NCBI GenBank assembly: GCA_031362245.1 | Contig: JANLSD010000026.1 | Location: forward strand, 1-39,344 | Length of the DNA: 39,344 nt | From: JAAURS01 sp031362245 | GTDB lineage: Bacteria; Cyanobacteriota; Cyanobacteriia; Thermosynechococcales; Thermosynechococcaceae | Direction of reading: 5' to 3' | Part shown: piece after piece, positions 23,775-32,128 of the stretch | How the letters are laid out: each line of letters begins with the position of its first letter | Position numbering within the stretch: position 1 is the first letter of the stretch | The notes under the pieces: model-generated | What the model was told of the DNA's origin: nothing | Seen by the model: the letters and a program-made list of their open reading frames with translations, nothing else | Database searches by the model: none | Made by a program: the position numbers and the translations under genes

Positions 23775-26021
23775 ATGAGCCAACCCAACCCGCCTCGTTC
23801 AAAAACAGTCTTGACCAACCTTACACGGGTGGTTCAGAACCTCCAAGAACGCGTTCATTTTTCTAAACTCATTCTGCGCAAAGATGCCAGAGTGCCAGAA
23901 CTGTGGATCCAAGAGCCTGGGACAGAAGAAGCCAAGGTTTATCCCCTGCTGGGCGATCGCTACACCATTGGGCGCAGTTCCAAAACCAGCGACATTGTGG
24001 TGCGTAACCCCATTGTCAGCCAACTCCACGCCACCCTTAAGCGTGACCCCAAACATCGGAGGGTGTTTACCCTCCGCGATGAACAATCCACCAACGGCAT
24101 TTTTCGCAATCGCCGTCGAGTCAAGACCTACGAACTGTTCCATAAAGATGTTTTAACCCTCGGCCCACCCGACCTAGAAGCGGCGGTACGGGTTCAGTTT
24201 ATGGATCCTCCTCCGCTACCTGTCAAGCTGCTGCGCTATGCCCTATACGGCATTAGCGGTTTGTTTGGGGCAGCTAGCATTGGTACGGCGATCGCCTGGC
24301 AAAATATCCCCGTCAACCCCCTGCCCGCCTCCCAACAAGGCCCCGTGGTGGTTATGGCCCGTGACCAAACCCCACTCGTACAAGTGAGGTTACAAGGACA
24401 CATAGAGCTAAAAAACCTCTCAGACTACTCTCCCCATGTCATTCAGGCGCTGCTCGCCTCAGAAGACAGTCGCTATTACTGGCACCCTGGGGTAGATCCT
24501 CTGGGCATCGGACGGGCGGTGTTCACGAACGTTTCGGGGGGTAGCCTGCAAGGGGGCAGTACCCTCACCCAACAGCTTGCCCGTAGCCTATATCGAGGTT
24601 ACGTGGGCACGGAAGATTCTTTAGGCCGTAAGGGACGAGAGGCCATGGTTGCCCTGAAGTTAGAGGCATTCTATAGCAAAGATTTTTTGCTGCTGAACTA
24701 TCTCAACAAGGTTTATCTAGGAGCCTATGCCAGCGGCTTTGAGGATGCGTCTCAGTTTTACTTTGGCAAGGCCGCCAAAAATCTCAGCATTTCTGAAGCC
24801 GCAACCCTCGTGGGTATTTTGCCTGCCCCCAATAGTTTTAATCCCGTTCAAAACTATAATGCTGCCATTCAATATCGGGATCGCGTGATCTCCCGCATGG
24901 CTGAGCAAGGTCGTATTTCCAATGAGGAAGCGTCCCAAGCACGGCGATCGCGCATTGAGATTAGCCCCAAGGCTAAGGCGCAGCTTCAGAGTGCGATCGC
25001 CCCTTACTACTACAGCTATGTCTTTGACGAGCTTGAACAGTTGCTGGGCAAAGACCTGGCCCAAGAAGGCAATTTTATTGTTGAAACCGCCCTAGATCCT
25101 AGGGTGCAAGCCAAAGCAGAATCTGCCCTCAGCAACACCATTGACAACGAAGGTTCCGCCTCTGGGTTTTCCCAAGGGGCGCTGGTGACAATGGACTTTC
25201 ATAAGGGTGAAATTTTAGCGATGGTGGGGGGTAAAGACTATCGCAAAAGCCAGTTTAACCGCGTCACTCAAGCCTTACGTCAGCCTGGATCTACCTTTAA
25301 ACTCTTCACCTACACCACAGCCCTAGAAGACGGCATCTCCCCCAACGAATCGTTCTCTTGTGACCCAGTGGATTGGGATGGACAGCTATTTTCGGGTTGC
25401 TCCAATGGTGGGAGCGTTTCTCTGACCATGAACACAGGGGTAATGCTGTCTGAGAATCCCATCGCCTTGCGGGTGGCTCAGCGGGTGGGACTTAGCCGCA
25501 TTATTCAGACGGCTCGACGTTTAGGGGTCAAGTCAACCCTTAAACCAGTCCCTGGACTTGTCCTAGGCCAGAGCGAGTCTACGCTGCTGGAGATGTCCCG
25601 CGCCTATGCGGTGGTGGCAAATCAGGGCCGTCAAGTACCGCCCATGGCCATTCGCAAAATCCTGGACGCAGGGGACTGCAAATCACTTCAGAACCTCCAA
25701 ACCTGTCGGGTGATTTATGACCATCAACAGGATTTGCAACAAGGTCTTCAGCCCCTCACGCCAGAGGTTGCCAATGGGATGACCCAACTCTTAACGGGGG
25801 TCGTGCGCTCTGGGACAGGACGCGCCGCTAGCCTAGGCTTAGGGGAAGCAGGCAAAACAGGCACCACCAATGACAACCGCGACCTTTGGTTTATTGGGTT
25901 CATCCCCAACCAAAACCTCCTGACCGGAATCTGGTTGGGCAATGACGACAATAAGCCAACCTACGGCAGCAGCGGGCAAGCGGCGGGCCTGTGGGGAAGA
26001 TTCATGAGAACAATTTTGTAA
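23775..26021 (+). CDS. FHA domain-containing bifunctional penicillin-binding protein (class A)
   Basis: A 748-residue peptidoglycan glycosyltransferase/transpeptidase fused to a cytoplasmic FHA domain. FHA: residues about 55-140 (YTIGRSSKTSDIVV, SQLHATL, STNGIFRN), which normally binds phosphothreonine. One membrane helix spans about 152-175. The GT51 domain has catalytic Glu230 in SEDSRYYWHPG and QGGSTLTQQLAR at 259-270. The transpeptidase has Ser506 in STFK, SEN at 559-561 and KTGT at 694-697, so it looks active. An N-terminal FHA on a PBP1A-type enzyme links cell-wall synthesis to Ser/Thr kinase signalling; it is known in some cyanobacteria. Start ATG 23775. Confidence 0.93.
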   Translation: MSQPNPPRSKTVLTNLTRVVQNLQERVHFSKLILRKDARVPELWIQEPGTEEAKVYPLLGDRYTIGRSSKTSDIVVRNPIVSQLHATLKRDPKHRRVFTLRDEQSTNGIFRNRRRVKTYELFHKDVLTLGPPDLEAAVRVQFMDPPPLPVKLLRYALYGISGLFGAASIGTAIAWQNIPVNPLPASQQGPVVVMARDQTPLVQVRLQGHIELKNLSDYSPHVIQALLASEDSRYYWHPGVDPLGIGRAVFTNVSGGSLQGGSTLTQQLARSLYRGYVGTEDSLGRKGREAMVALKLEAFYSKDFLLLNYLNKVYLGAYASGFEDASQFYFGKAAKNLSISEAATLVGILPAPNSFNPVQNYNAAIQYRDRVISRMAEQGRISNEEASQARRSRIEISPKAKAQLQSAIAPYYYSYVFDELEQLLGKDLAQEGNFIVETALDPRVQAKAESALSNTIDNEGSASGFSQGALVTMDFHKGEILAMVGGKDYRKSQFNRVTQALRQPGSTFKLFTYTTALEDGISPNESFSCDPVDWDGQLFSGCSNGGSVSLTMNTGVMLSENPIALRVAQRVGLSRIIQTARRLGVKSTLKPVPGLVLGQSESTLLEMSRAYAVVANQGRQVPPMAIRKILDAGDCKSLQNLQTCRVIYDHQQDLQQGLQPLTPEVANGMTQLLTGVVRSGTGRAASLGLGEAGKTGTTNDNRDLWFIGFIPNQNLLTGIWLGNDDNKPTYGSSGQAAGLWGRFMRTIL

Positions 26022-26090
26022 AAATTAGAGCTTTGTTAACTCACGTAAAGAAAGTAAATGTTATATAAAGAGATGTAAGCTTTAACGAAC

Positions 26091-26489
26091 ATGGTTTCTG
26101 GAGCACCAATTGTGGAAGAGCAGTCAACGCTCGTCGCCGAAGTCGATGTTCAAAAATTGGTTCTGATGCTGCTGGCCTTCATTGCGGTTGCCATCGTGGC
26201 AGTGGCAGGCGTGTACTACTGGCAACATTCTGATCCCTATGTGCAGGCAGTGGAGTCCATTCATGGGGATGCGGTGCGGGGTAATGCCATTTTTCAAATG
26301 AATTGTGCAGGCTGTCACGGAACGCTGGCGACCGGAAAGGTGGGGCCAAGTTTACTGAAGGTGTCGAGTCGGCGATCGCCCCTTAGCCTGATTGACCAAG
26401 TCACCAGTGGAAACACCCCCCCCATGCCAAAGTTTCAGGCCAGCCCTACAGAAATGGCAGATTTGCTGAGCTATCTTAAAACGCTGTAG
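26091..26489 (+). CDS. cytM: Membrane-anchored c-type cytochrome, probable cytochrome cM
   Basis: A 132-residue monoheme cytochrome with an uncleaved N-terminal membrane anchor (LVLMLLAFIAVAIVAVAGVYYW). The heme site is CAGCH within GNAIFQMNCAGCHG, and the likely Met ligand is in TPPMPKFQASPTEMADLLSYL. The sequence pattern around both motifs resembles cyanobacterial cytochrome cM, which affects the balance of respiratory and photosynthetic electron flow. The ATG at 26091 is supported by position only; TTATATAAAG upstream could be part of a promoter. It stands 69 bases after the penicillin-binding protein gene. Confidence 0.75.
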   Translation: MVSGAPIVEEQSTLVAEVDVQKLVLMLLAFIAVAIVAVAGVYYWQHSDPYVQAVESIHGDAVRGNAIFQMNCAGCHGTLATGKVGPSLLKVSSRRSPLSLIDQVTSGNTPPMPKFQASPTEMADLLSYLKTL

Positions 26490-26520
26490 ACGAGCGATTA
26501 GCGAAAATTCATTCTGTGCC

Positions 26521-27300
26521 CTATTTCTTCTTCTTGCTTTGGGTAAATGCCTTCGTTCCTCGTCCAAAGCCCACGGTCGATTCTCTAAGTTTGGTCGCTT
26601 TAGCCCCGAGGTGTTCAGCATCTACATGGTTGCGGAGGTCATACACTTCAGAGCGAGTGATCAATCCCAATGCAAGCTGCACCTCTATCCAATCACCAGG
26701 AATTGAAGTGTCTACACGGTTGGCGGAGAAGATCACTTTCATTAAGGGTGCGGCTTCAATAGCCTCAAGGTCTATGAGCGAACAGATGAGTGCCCCGTTC
26801 AGCTCTCGACCGTTTTTAGAGGATCGCTCCAACTGTTGAACCAACATACTGACACATTCGTCGCGGGCGGAAGGATGTTGTTGTCCAATTTTGACCAGAG
26901 TCTCTGCACTCATCCATCTAGACGAAAACAGTTTGTTCGGAGTCGCCAAATATTCAGCCGTTGCCGGAATAGCAGATGGCCCTATCAATGCAAAAACGTC
27001 GGGTATCTCTTCTCGAAACCAGTCACTATCATCCATTGCGTTGAAAATTGATATGAGGGGATTGATCGCGGCTTCGGCTCTTAGTTGACCCAGAGAGCGC
27101 CAGGCATGGATGGGTGCCCAGACCTCTAAACTCTCAGAATCAGCCCAATTCAATCCTGGATCTGTAGCCATGCGGATCAGCTCTGGAATATCTGCTGCTG
27201 TCCAATTAAATTGCGTCAGATAATCAGGCCACTTGTGTATCTGTGTTTCTCCGAGGCTGAGGAGTGCATCGACTGGAGCACAGTAAGTTGTTTGAACCAT
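26521..27300 (-). CDS. DUF1186-like HEAT-type repeat protein
   Basis: A 259-residue, all-helical, soluble protein with short repeated helix pairs (AEAAINPLISIFN, GPSAIPATAEYL, MSAETLVKIGQQHPSARDECVSMLVQQL) typical of DUF1186/HEAT-like proteins. It begins PVDALLSLGETQIHKWPDYLTQFNWTAADIPELIRMA. The C-terminus is Lys-rich. The function is unknown. It converges with cytM and is divergent from the parD region. The start at 27300 is an ATG; homologues were not compared. Confidence 0.6.
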   Translation of the reverse strand: MVQTTYCAPVDALLSLGETQIHKWPDYLTQFNWTAADIPELIRMATDPGLNWADSESLEVWAPIHAWRSLGQLRAEAAINPLISIFNAMDDSDWFREEIPDVFALIGPSAIPATAEYLATPNKLFSSRWMSAETLVKIGQQHPSARDECVSMLVQQLERSSKNGRELNGALICSLIDLEAIEAAPLMKVIFSANRVDTSIPGDWIEVQLALGLITRSEVYDLRNHVDAEHLGAKATKLRESTVGFGRGTKAFTQSKKKK

Positions 27301-27428
27301 CGCCTTTTATTTTTCCTTGGGTGAACTTTACTGAACAGACCAGATCAACTTCATCATTACATCTCAAAAATCTAGGCCATCTCCATCGCCTGAATCCCAA
27401 GATAGCCCATCGTCTGCCGTTACGTCTG

Positions 27429-27472
27429 ATGCGAAGTCAATGCCTCTATTCATGGAGGCATTGACTTCGCAT
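27429..27472. repeat. Perfect 18-base-pair inverted repeat with 8-base loop
   Basis: ATGCGAAGTCAATGCCTC (27429-27446) is the exact reverse complement of 27455-27472, with loop TATTCATG. It is in the gap between a leftward gene and parD, far from any gene end on its own strand, and has no T-tract, so it is not an ordinary terminator. It may be a mobile palindromic repeat or a regulatory cruciform. Confidence 0.85.
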
Positions 27473-27507
27473 TGGGCTGACTGGACAATTACAAGAATTT
27501 TATCAAT

Positions 27508-27537
27508 GGCATTTCTTGTCATTTAATGTCATTTGTG
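27508..27537. promoter_or_regulatory. Three 10-base-period repeats upstream of parD, possible operator
   Basis: GGCATTTCTT, GTCATTTAAT and GTCATTTGTG follow one another without gaps, repeating CATTT once per helical turn and ending 28 bases before the parD ATG. Ribbon-helix-helix antitoxins bind such phased direct repeats to repress their own gene; the assignment here is inferred. Confidence 0.45.
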
Positions 27538-27565
27538 CGACCATCGTAGGGAAAGGAGGTGCCCT

Positions 27566-27826
27566 ATGCAAAGTATGAATATTTCTCTGCCGGAACCCTT
27601 GAAACAATTTGTTGATGGTCAGATCTCTACTGGTCGCTACAGCAGCGCCAGTGAATATGTGCGCGAACTGATCCGTGCTGACGAGAAGCGGAAGGCCGAA
27701 GAATGGCTTGAAGCCAAGCTTCTGGAAGGGCTGAACAGTTCAGAGAGTGAATTGACGGCAGCGGATTGGAGCAGCATCCGCCAAGACGCTCTGGCTAAGA
27801 TAGAAGCCAGAAAGAAGCAGCGCTAA
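27566..27826 (+). CDS. ParD/CopG-type antitoxin (ribbon-helix-helix)
   Basis: An 86-residue type II antitoxin. It begins MNISLPEPLKQFVDGQIS, then GRYSSASEYVRELIR, the ParD signature of an N-terminal DNA-binding ribbon-helix-helix, followed by a charged C-terminal helix for toxin binding. The frame is open from 27533, but ATG 27566 has a perfect AAAGGAGGT five bases upstream and is the clear start. Its stop overlaps an ATG by one base (TAATG), the arrangement used with a downstream parE, but only a 39-codon remnant follows. Confidence 0.85.
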   Translation: MQSMNISLPEPLKQFVDGQISTGRYSSASEYVRELIRADEKRKAEEWLEAKLLEGLNSSESELTAADWSSIRQDALAKIEARKKQR

Positions 27827-27945
27827 TGCCACAAGTCACACAGCGGCAGATTGCCAACCGTATTCACACCACCCTAATCCTTACGAAAGTCACCTATGCA
27901 GTTGGAGCGTTAACGTTACAATCAGTAAGAATTTCTTCACAATGA
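27826..27945 (+). pseudogene. Short remnant in the position of a ParE toxin
   Basis: A 39-codon frame coupled to parD begins MPQVTQRQIAN, which has the look of a ParE-type N-terminus, then loses any resemblance and stops five bases before uvrA. ParE toxins have about 95 residues, so at most a stub survives. The assignment rests on position and a few residues. Confidence 0.4.
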
Positions 27946-27949
27946 TGCT

Positions 27950-30900
27950 ATGGCTCGTCGCCCCGACGCTTCCGCTTCAAATCACAACACATCAGCGCTG
28001 CCGCCTAAAAGTGAGCCAATGATCCGCATTCGCGGCGCACGGCAGCATAACCTCAAAAACTTAGACCTGGATTTACCCCGCGATCGCCTCATCGTCTTCA
28101 CAGGCGTATCCGGCTCCGGCAAATCCTCCCTGGCCTTCGACACCATTTTTGCCGAAGGTCAGCGGCGCTATGTCGAATCTCTCAGCGCCTATGCCCGTCA
28201 GTTCTTGGGCCAGGTGGATAAGCCCGATGTAGATGCCATAGAAGGCTTAAGCCCCGCCATCTCCATCGACCAAAAATCGACCTCCCACAACCCGCGCTCA
28301 ACGGTGGGAACCGTTACGGAAATTTATGACTATCTGCGACTGCTCTATGGTCGGGCAGGGGAGCCGCATTGTCCGATCTGCGATCGCCAAATTTCCCCCC
28401 AAACCATTGACCAGATGGTCGATCAGGTCATGGCACTTGAGGATCGAACGCGATTCCAGATTTTGGCTCCAGTGGTGCGGGGCAAAAAAGGCACCCATCG
28501 CAAACTGCTGTCTGCACTGACTGCTGAAGGGTTTGTGCGGGTGCGAATCAATGGCGAAGTCCGAGAGCTAACCGACAACATCGAGCTAGACAAAAATCTC
28601 AAGCACAACATTGAGGTAGTGGTAGACCGCCTCATCCAAAAAGAGGGCATTGAAGAACGCTTGGTCGATTCTCTCAGTACCGCACTCCGACGGGCCGAGG
28701 GCATCGTCATGATTGAACTCTTGGGCGAGGATGCTGCGAAAAGCAATGTGATTGCGTTCCCTCAGCCGGAGCTAAAGGCAGCAGAAGCGGTGGGCAGCTA
28801 TGAAGGCCAGCCCCCCGAGGCAGAATCTGCGGCAAATCCGCTCCTGGTTTTTTCTGAAAACTTTGCCTGCCCTGAACATGGGGCGGTGATGGAGGAGCTT
28901 TCCCCTCGATTGTTTTCCTTTAACTCACCCTATGGTGCCTGTGCCGATTGTCATGGGTTAGGCAGTCTTCAGGTGTTTTCGGCAGATTTGGTGGTGCCAG
29001 ATCCATCGCTGCCTGTGTATGCGGCGATCGCCCCTTGGTCAGAGAAAGACAACACCTACTACTTTTCCGTGCTTTATAGCGTGGGGCAAGCCTTTGGATT
29101 TGAGATCCAAACCCCCTGGGAAAAACTCACCCCAGAACAGCAGCACATTGTGCTCCACGGTGCGCCAGAACCCATTTATATGGAGGTGGACTCTCGCTAC
29201 CGCAAATCCGAGGGCTACCACCGTAAATACGAAGGCGTTCTGCCCCTGCTCGATCGCCAGTACAAAGAAGCCTCCTCTGATCTGTACAAGCAAAAACTAG
29301 AACAATACCTCGTCAGTGAACCCTGCGAAGTCTGTCACGGCAAACGCCTCAAGTCCGAAGCCCAGGCCGTGCGGATTGGGCAATACCGTATTACCGACCT
29401 GACCGAAGCCTCCATCCGCGAAACTCTGCACCGCATTGAAACCCTTGATTTAACCTCACGTCAGGCGCAGATTGGGGACTTAGTCCTGCGGGAAATCAAA
29501 GCCCGCCTCAAGTTTTTGCTTGATGTAGGACTCGACTACCTCACCCTCACCCGCACCGCCATGACCCTCTCCGGCGGCGAAGCCCAGCGCATTCGCCTTG
29601 CCACCCAGATTGGAGCCGGACTGACAGGCGTGCTCTACGTCCTCGACGAACCCAGCATTGGACTCCACCAGCGCGATAACCATCGCCTCCTCAATACCCT
29701 CACCAAACTCCGAGACTTGGGCAACACCCTCATTGTGGTCGAACACGATGAAGACACTATTCGCGCCGCTGACTACATCGTCGATATTGGCCCTGGAGCC
29801 GGAATCCACGGCGGAAAAATTATTAGCGAAGGCAGTTTAGAAAACCTGCTCAAAGCGCCTGACTCCCTAACCGGAGCCTATCTCTCAGGACGGCAAACCA
29901 TCGAAACCCCAGCCGAACGGCGCAGCGGCAATGGACGAAAACTCCAGCTTACAAACGCCTATCGCAACAACCTCAGAAACGTCGATGTTGACATTCCCCT
30001 TGGCAAACTAGTGAGCATTACAGGGGTATCGGGTTCCGGCAAATCAACGCTCATGAATGAGCTGCTGTATCCGTCCCTTCAGCATCATTTTGGACAAAAG
30101 GTACCGTTCCCTAAAGAGCTGGATCAGCTTACGGGTTTAAATGCCCTAGACAAAGTGATTGTGATTGACCAATCCCCCATTGGCAGAACGCCACGCTCCA
30201 ATCCCGCCACCTACACGGGCGTATTTGACGCAATCCGCAATGTCTTTACCGAGACGGTAGAGGCCAAAGTGCGGGGCTACAAGGCCGGACAGTTTTCCTT
30301 CAACGTAAAAGGGGGTCGCTGCGAAGCCTGTAGCGGACAGGGCGTCAACGTGATCGAAATGAACTTTCTGCCCGATGTCTATGTCCAGTGCGAGGTCTGC
30401 AAAGGGGCGCGCTATAACCGCGAAACCCTCCAAGTTAAGTACAAAGGCAAATCGATCGCCGATGTGCTGAGTATGACCGTCGAAGAAGCCCTAGATTTTT
30501 GTCGCAATATTCCCAAGGCAGAGGTGCGCCTCCAAACCCTGGTGGATGTAGGGCTAGGCTATGTCCGGGTAGGGCAGACGGCTCCCACACTGTCTGGTGG
30601 TGAAGCACAACGAGTCAAGCTCGCAACGGAGCTATCCAAACGCGCTACTGGAAAAACCCTATACCTGATTGATGAACCCACCACGGGACTGTCTTTCTAC
30701 GATGTCCACAAGCTGCTGGACGTGATCCAGCGCTTGGTGGACAAAGGCAACTCTGTACTAGTGATTGAGCACAACCTAGACGTGATTCGCTGCTCAGACT
30801 GGGTAATTGACCTGGGGCCAGAAGGAGGCGATCGCGGCGGTGAAATCGTAGCCTTTGGCACACCAGAGACTGTTGCACAAGTGGCAGAATCCTATACAGG

Positions 30901-31000
30901 TCAGTACCTCAAACAGGTGTTGGCACTCCACCCTCCCAAAGTGGTGGCGGTGGCTAGCTCAGCCTCGTCAAAACAGTCCAAGCCCTCGTCTGTCAAGTAG
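27950..31000 (+). CDS. uvrA: Excinuclease ABC subunit A
   Basis: UvrA is the damage-sensing ATPase of nucleotide excision repair. The 1016-residue protein has both ABC modules: Walker A GVSGSGKSS and GVSGSGKST, signature LSGGEAQR twice, and Walker B ending DEPSIGL and DEPTTGL. The C-terminal zinc finger is CEACSGQG...CEVCKG (four Cys). The N-terminal one reads FACPEHGAVMEEL...CADCHGLG, so one ligand position is His or missing. ATG 27950 adds a polar 23-residue extension; the alternative ATG at 28019 (MIRIRGARQHNLKN) matches the usual family start. The C-terminus has a short basic/Ser tail. Confidence 0.96.
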   Translation: MARRPDASASNHNTSALPPKSEPMIRIRGARQHNLKNLDLDLPRDRLIVFTGVSGSGKSSLAFDTIFAEGQRRYVESLSAYARQFLGQVDKPDVDAIEGLSPAISIDQKSTSHNPRSTVGTVTEIYDYLRLLYGRAGEPHCPICDRQISPQTIDQMVDQVMALEDRTRFQILAPVVRGKKGTHRKLLSALTAEGFVRVRINGEVRELTDNIELDKNLKHNIEVVVDRLIQKEGIEERLVDSLSTALRRAEGIVMIELLGEDAAKSNVIAFPQPELKAAEAVGSYEGQPPEAESAANPLLVFSENFACPEHGAVMEELSPRLFSFNSPYGACADCHGLGSLQVFSADLVVPDPSLPVYAAIAPWSEKDNTYYFSVLYSVGQAFGFEIQTPWEKLTPEQQHIVLHGAPEPIYMEVDSRYRKSEGYHRKYEGVLPLLDRQYKEASSDLYKQKLEQYLVSEPCEVCHGKRLKSEAQAVRIGQYRITDLTEASIRETLHRIETLDLTSRQAQIGDLVLREIKARLKFLLDVGLDYLTLTRTAMTLSGGEAQRIRLATQIGAGLTGVLYVLDEPSIGLHQRDNHRLLNTLTKLRDLGNTLIVVEHDEDTIRAADYIVDIGPGAGIHGGKIISEGSLENLLKAPDSLTGAYLSGRQTIETPAERRSGNGRKLQLTNAYRNNLRNVDVDIPLGKLVSITGVSGSGKSTLMNELLYPSLQHHFGQKVPFPKELDQLTGLNALDKVIVIDQSPIGRTPRSNPATYTGVFDAIRNVFTETVEAKVRGYKAGQFSFNVKGGRCEACSGQGVNVIEMNFLPDVYVQCEVCKGARYNRETLQVKYKGKSIADVLSMTVEEALDFCRNIPKAEVRLQTLVDVGLGYVRVGQTAPTLSGGEAQRVKLATELSKRATGKTLYLIDEPTTGLSFYDVHKLLDVIQRLVDKGNSVLVIEHNLDVIRCSDWVIDLGPEGGDRGGEIVAFGTPETVAQVAESYTGQYLKQVLALHPPKVVAVASSASSKQSKPSSVK

Positions 31001-31172
31001 AGATGTGTTTAAAACAAAACATGGCGAAATTTTAAGATCGTGCTCTAGATTGCAATCTTTTTGACTTAAAACGGGTATTTTAGAGGTTCTGCTAACACAA
31101 ACCCATCCTCTTATACCATTGCCTTTTCTCTAAAAATAAGTCTAAATTAACTAACGCTTTGGGTGTGATGAT

Positions 31173-31997
31173 ATGTCCTTGTCTGAATCCTTTGACCCTG
31201 ACGCCTTCCTCGACGGCTTGCCTCTGACCCAACCCTGGTTTTCTGGAGGCTCCCTCCCACCCGTGTCCCCCGACCCTGCGTCTGAGATGACCGAGGTCAG
31301 TCAGCCCTATCTGCATTGGCAAGATCATCTACTGCCGCTGTCCTGTGTCTCTCAAGAAGATAATTTAACAGTGCTACGCCTTGAGCTGGAAACCGCACAT
31401 CAGCTTTTACAGTATCAGCAGTCTGCCATTGACACCCTCTCTGAGCAACTCACTAACCGCGAACTCACCCTTCAACATACTCAAGATGAGTTATCCACGG
31501 TACAACAAACCGCTCATCAGCAAACGTCTCAAATTACAGAGCTTGGAGCCATTTGCCGCGACCTAAAAATGCAGTTACGGCGTCAACAGCAGCGCGTTCT
31601 GCAATATCGTGACCTCCTCAAAACCGCTCAGGTCGAGAGTTATACACCGCCCTCTATGGTTCCAACGCTTTCAGAGCCTGTTGTTGCTTTTGGGTATAAC
31701 TCAATCACAATCGAGGCATATTCCCCCAAATCTGTTTCAAAATCTCCCCCTGTCAGTGCTTGGTCTGCCCCAGAGTCCATTGATTTAACAGGCCCGCTGG
31801 CGTGCTATCGCGAACTTGCAACCATTCGGATGACCACAACACGCATTCGACTTGAGACCAAGCCATCACGGCCCGCTCAGCAGAGCTTACCCGCCCCTCA
31901 ATCTACACCTACTAGGCAGACTGAAGCTAAGAACAATACATCTACGGGTTCGACCTTTATGGTTGAGCTGCCCAGTTTTACCAGAACTTCGCCATAA
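31173..31997 (+). CDS. Coiled-coil protein, unknown
   Basis: A 274-residue protein not recognised. The first 60 residues are acidic and Pro-rich. Residues about 65-150 form a Gln/Leu-rich helix with coiled-coil character (LRLELETAHQLLQYQQSAIDTLSEQLTNRELTLQHTQDEL, then LKMQLRRQQQRVLQYRDLLK). The last 120 residues are Ser/Pro/Thr-rich and probably disordered. No signal peptide or membrane helix. It resembles low-complexity cyanobacterial proteins of unknown role. A hairpin terminator follows. Confidence 0.6.
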   Translation: MSLSESFDPDAFLDGLPLTQPWFSGGSLPPVSPDPASEMTEVSQPYLHWQDHLLPLSCVSQEDNLTVLRLELETAHQLLQYQQSAIDTLSEQLTNRELTLQHTQDELSTVQQTAHQQTSQITELGAICRDLKMQLRRQQQRVLQYRDLLKTAQVESYTPPSMVPTLSEPVVAFGYNSITIEAYSPKSVSKSPPVSAWSAPESIDLTGPLACYRELATIRMTTTRIRLETKPSRPAQQSLPAPQSTPTRQTEAKNNTSTGSTFMVELPSFTRTSP

Positions 31998-32032
31998 ACC
32001 GTCTATTATCTTTACCCTTAGATTTTGAAGAT

Positions 32033-32065
32033 AAGCTACATCGGCCCTTTGGCTTGATGTAGCTT
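32033..32065 (+). terminator. Hairpin terminator after the coiled-coil gene
   Basis: AAGCTACATC (32033-32042) pairs exactly with GATGTAGCTT (32056-32065) around a 13-base loop, followed by CTTTGTTTG. It is 36 bases after the stop at 31997 and ahead of glmS. Confidence 0.65.
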
Positions 32066-32128
32066 CTTTGTTTGTTATAGACTTACAGCCTATGCACGGG
32101 CGTACTCGGTTATCAGTAAGGTTCTTTT

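Noticed and set aside
31047..31058. 12-base palindrome AGATTGCAATCT after uvrA
   Set aside because: It has no loop for a hairpin and is short enough to arise by chance.
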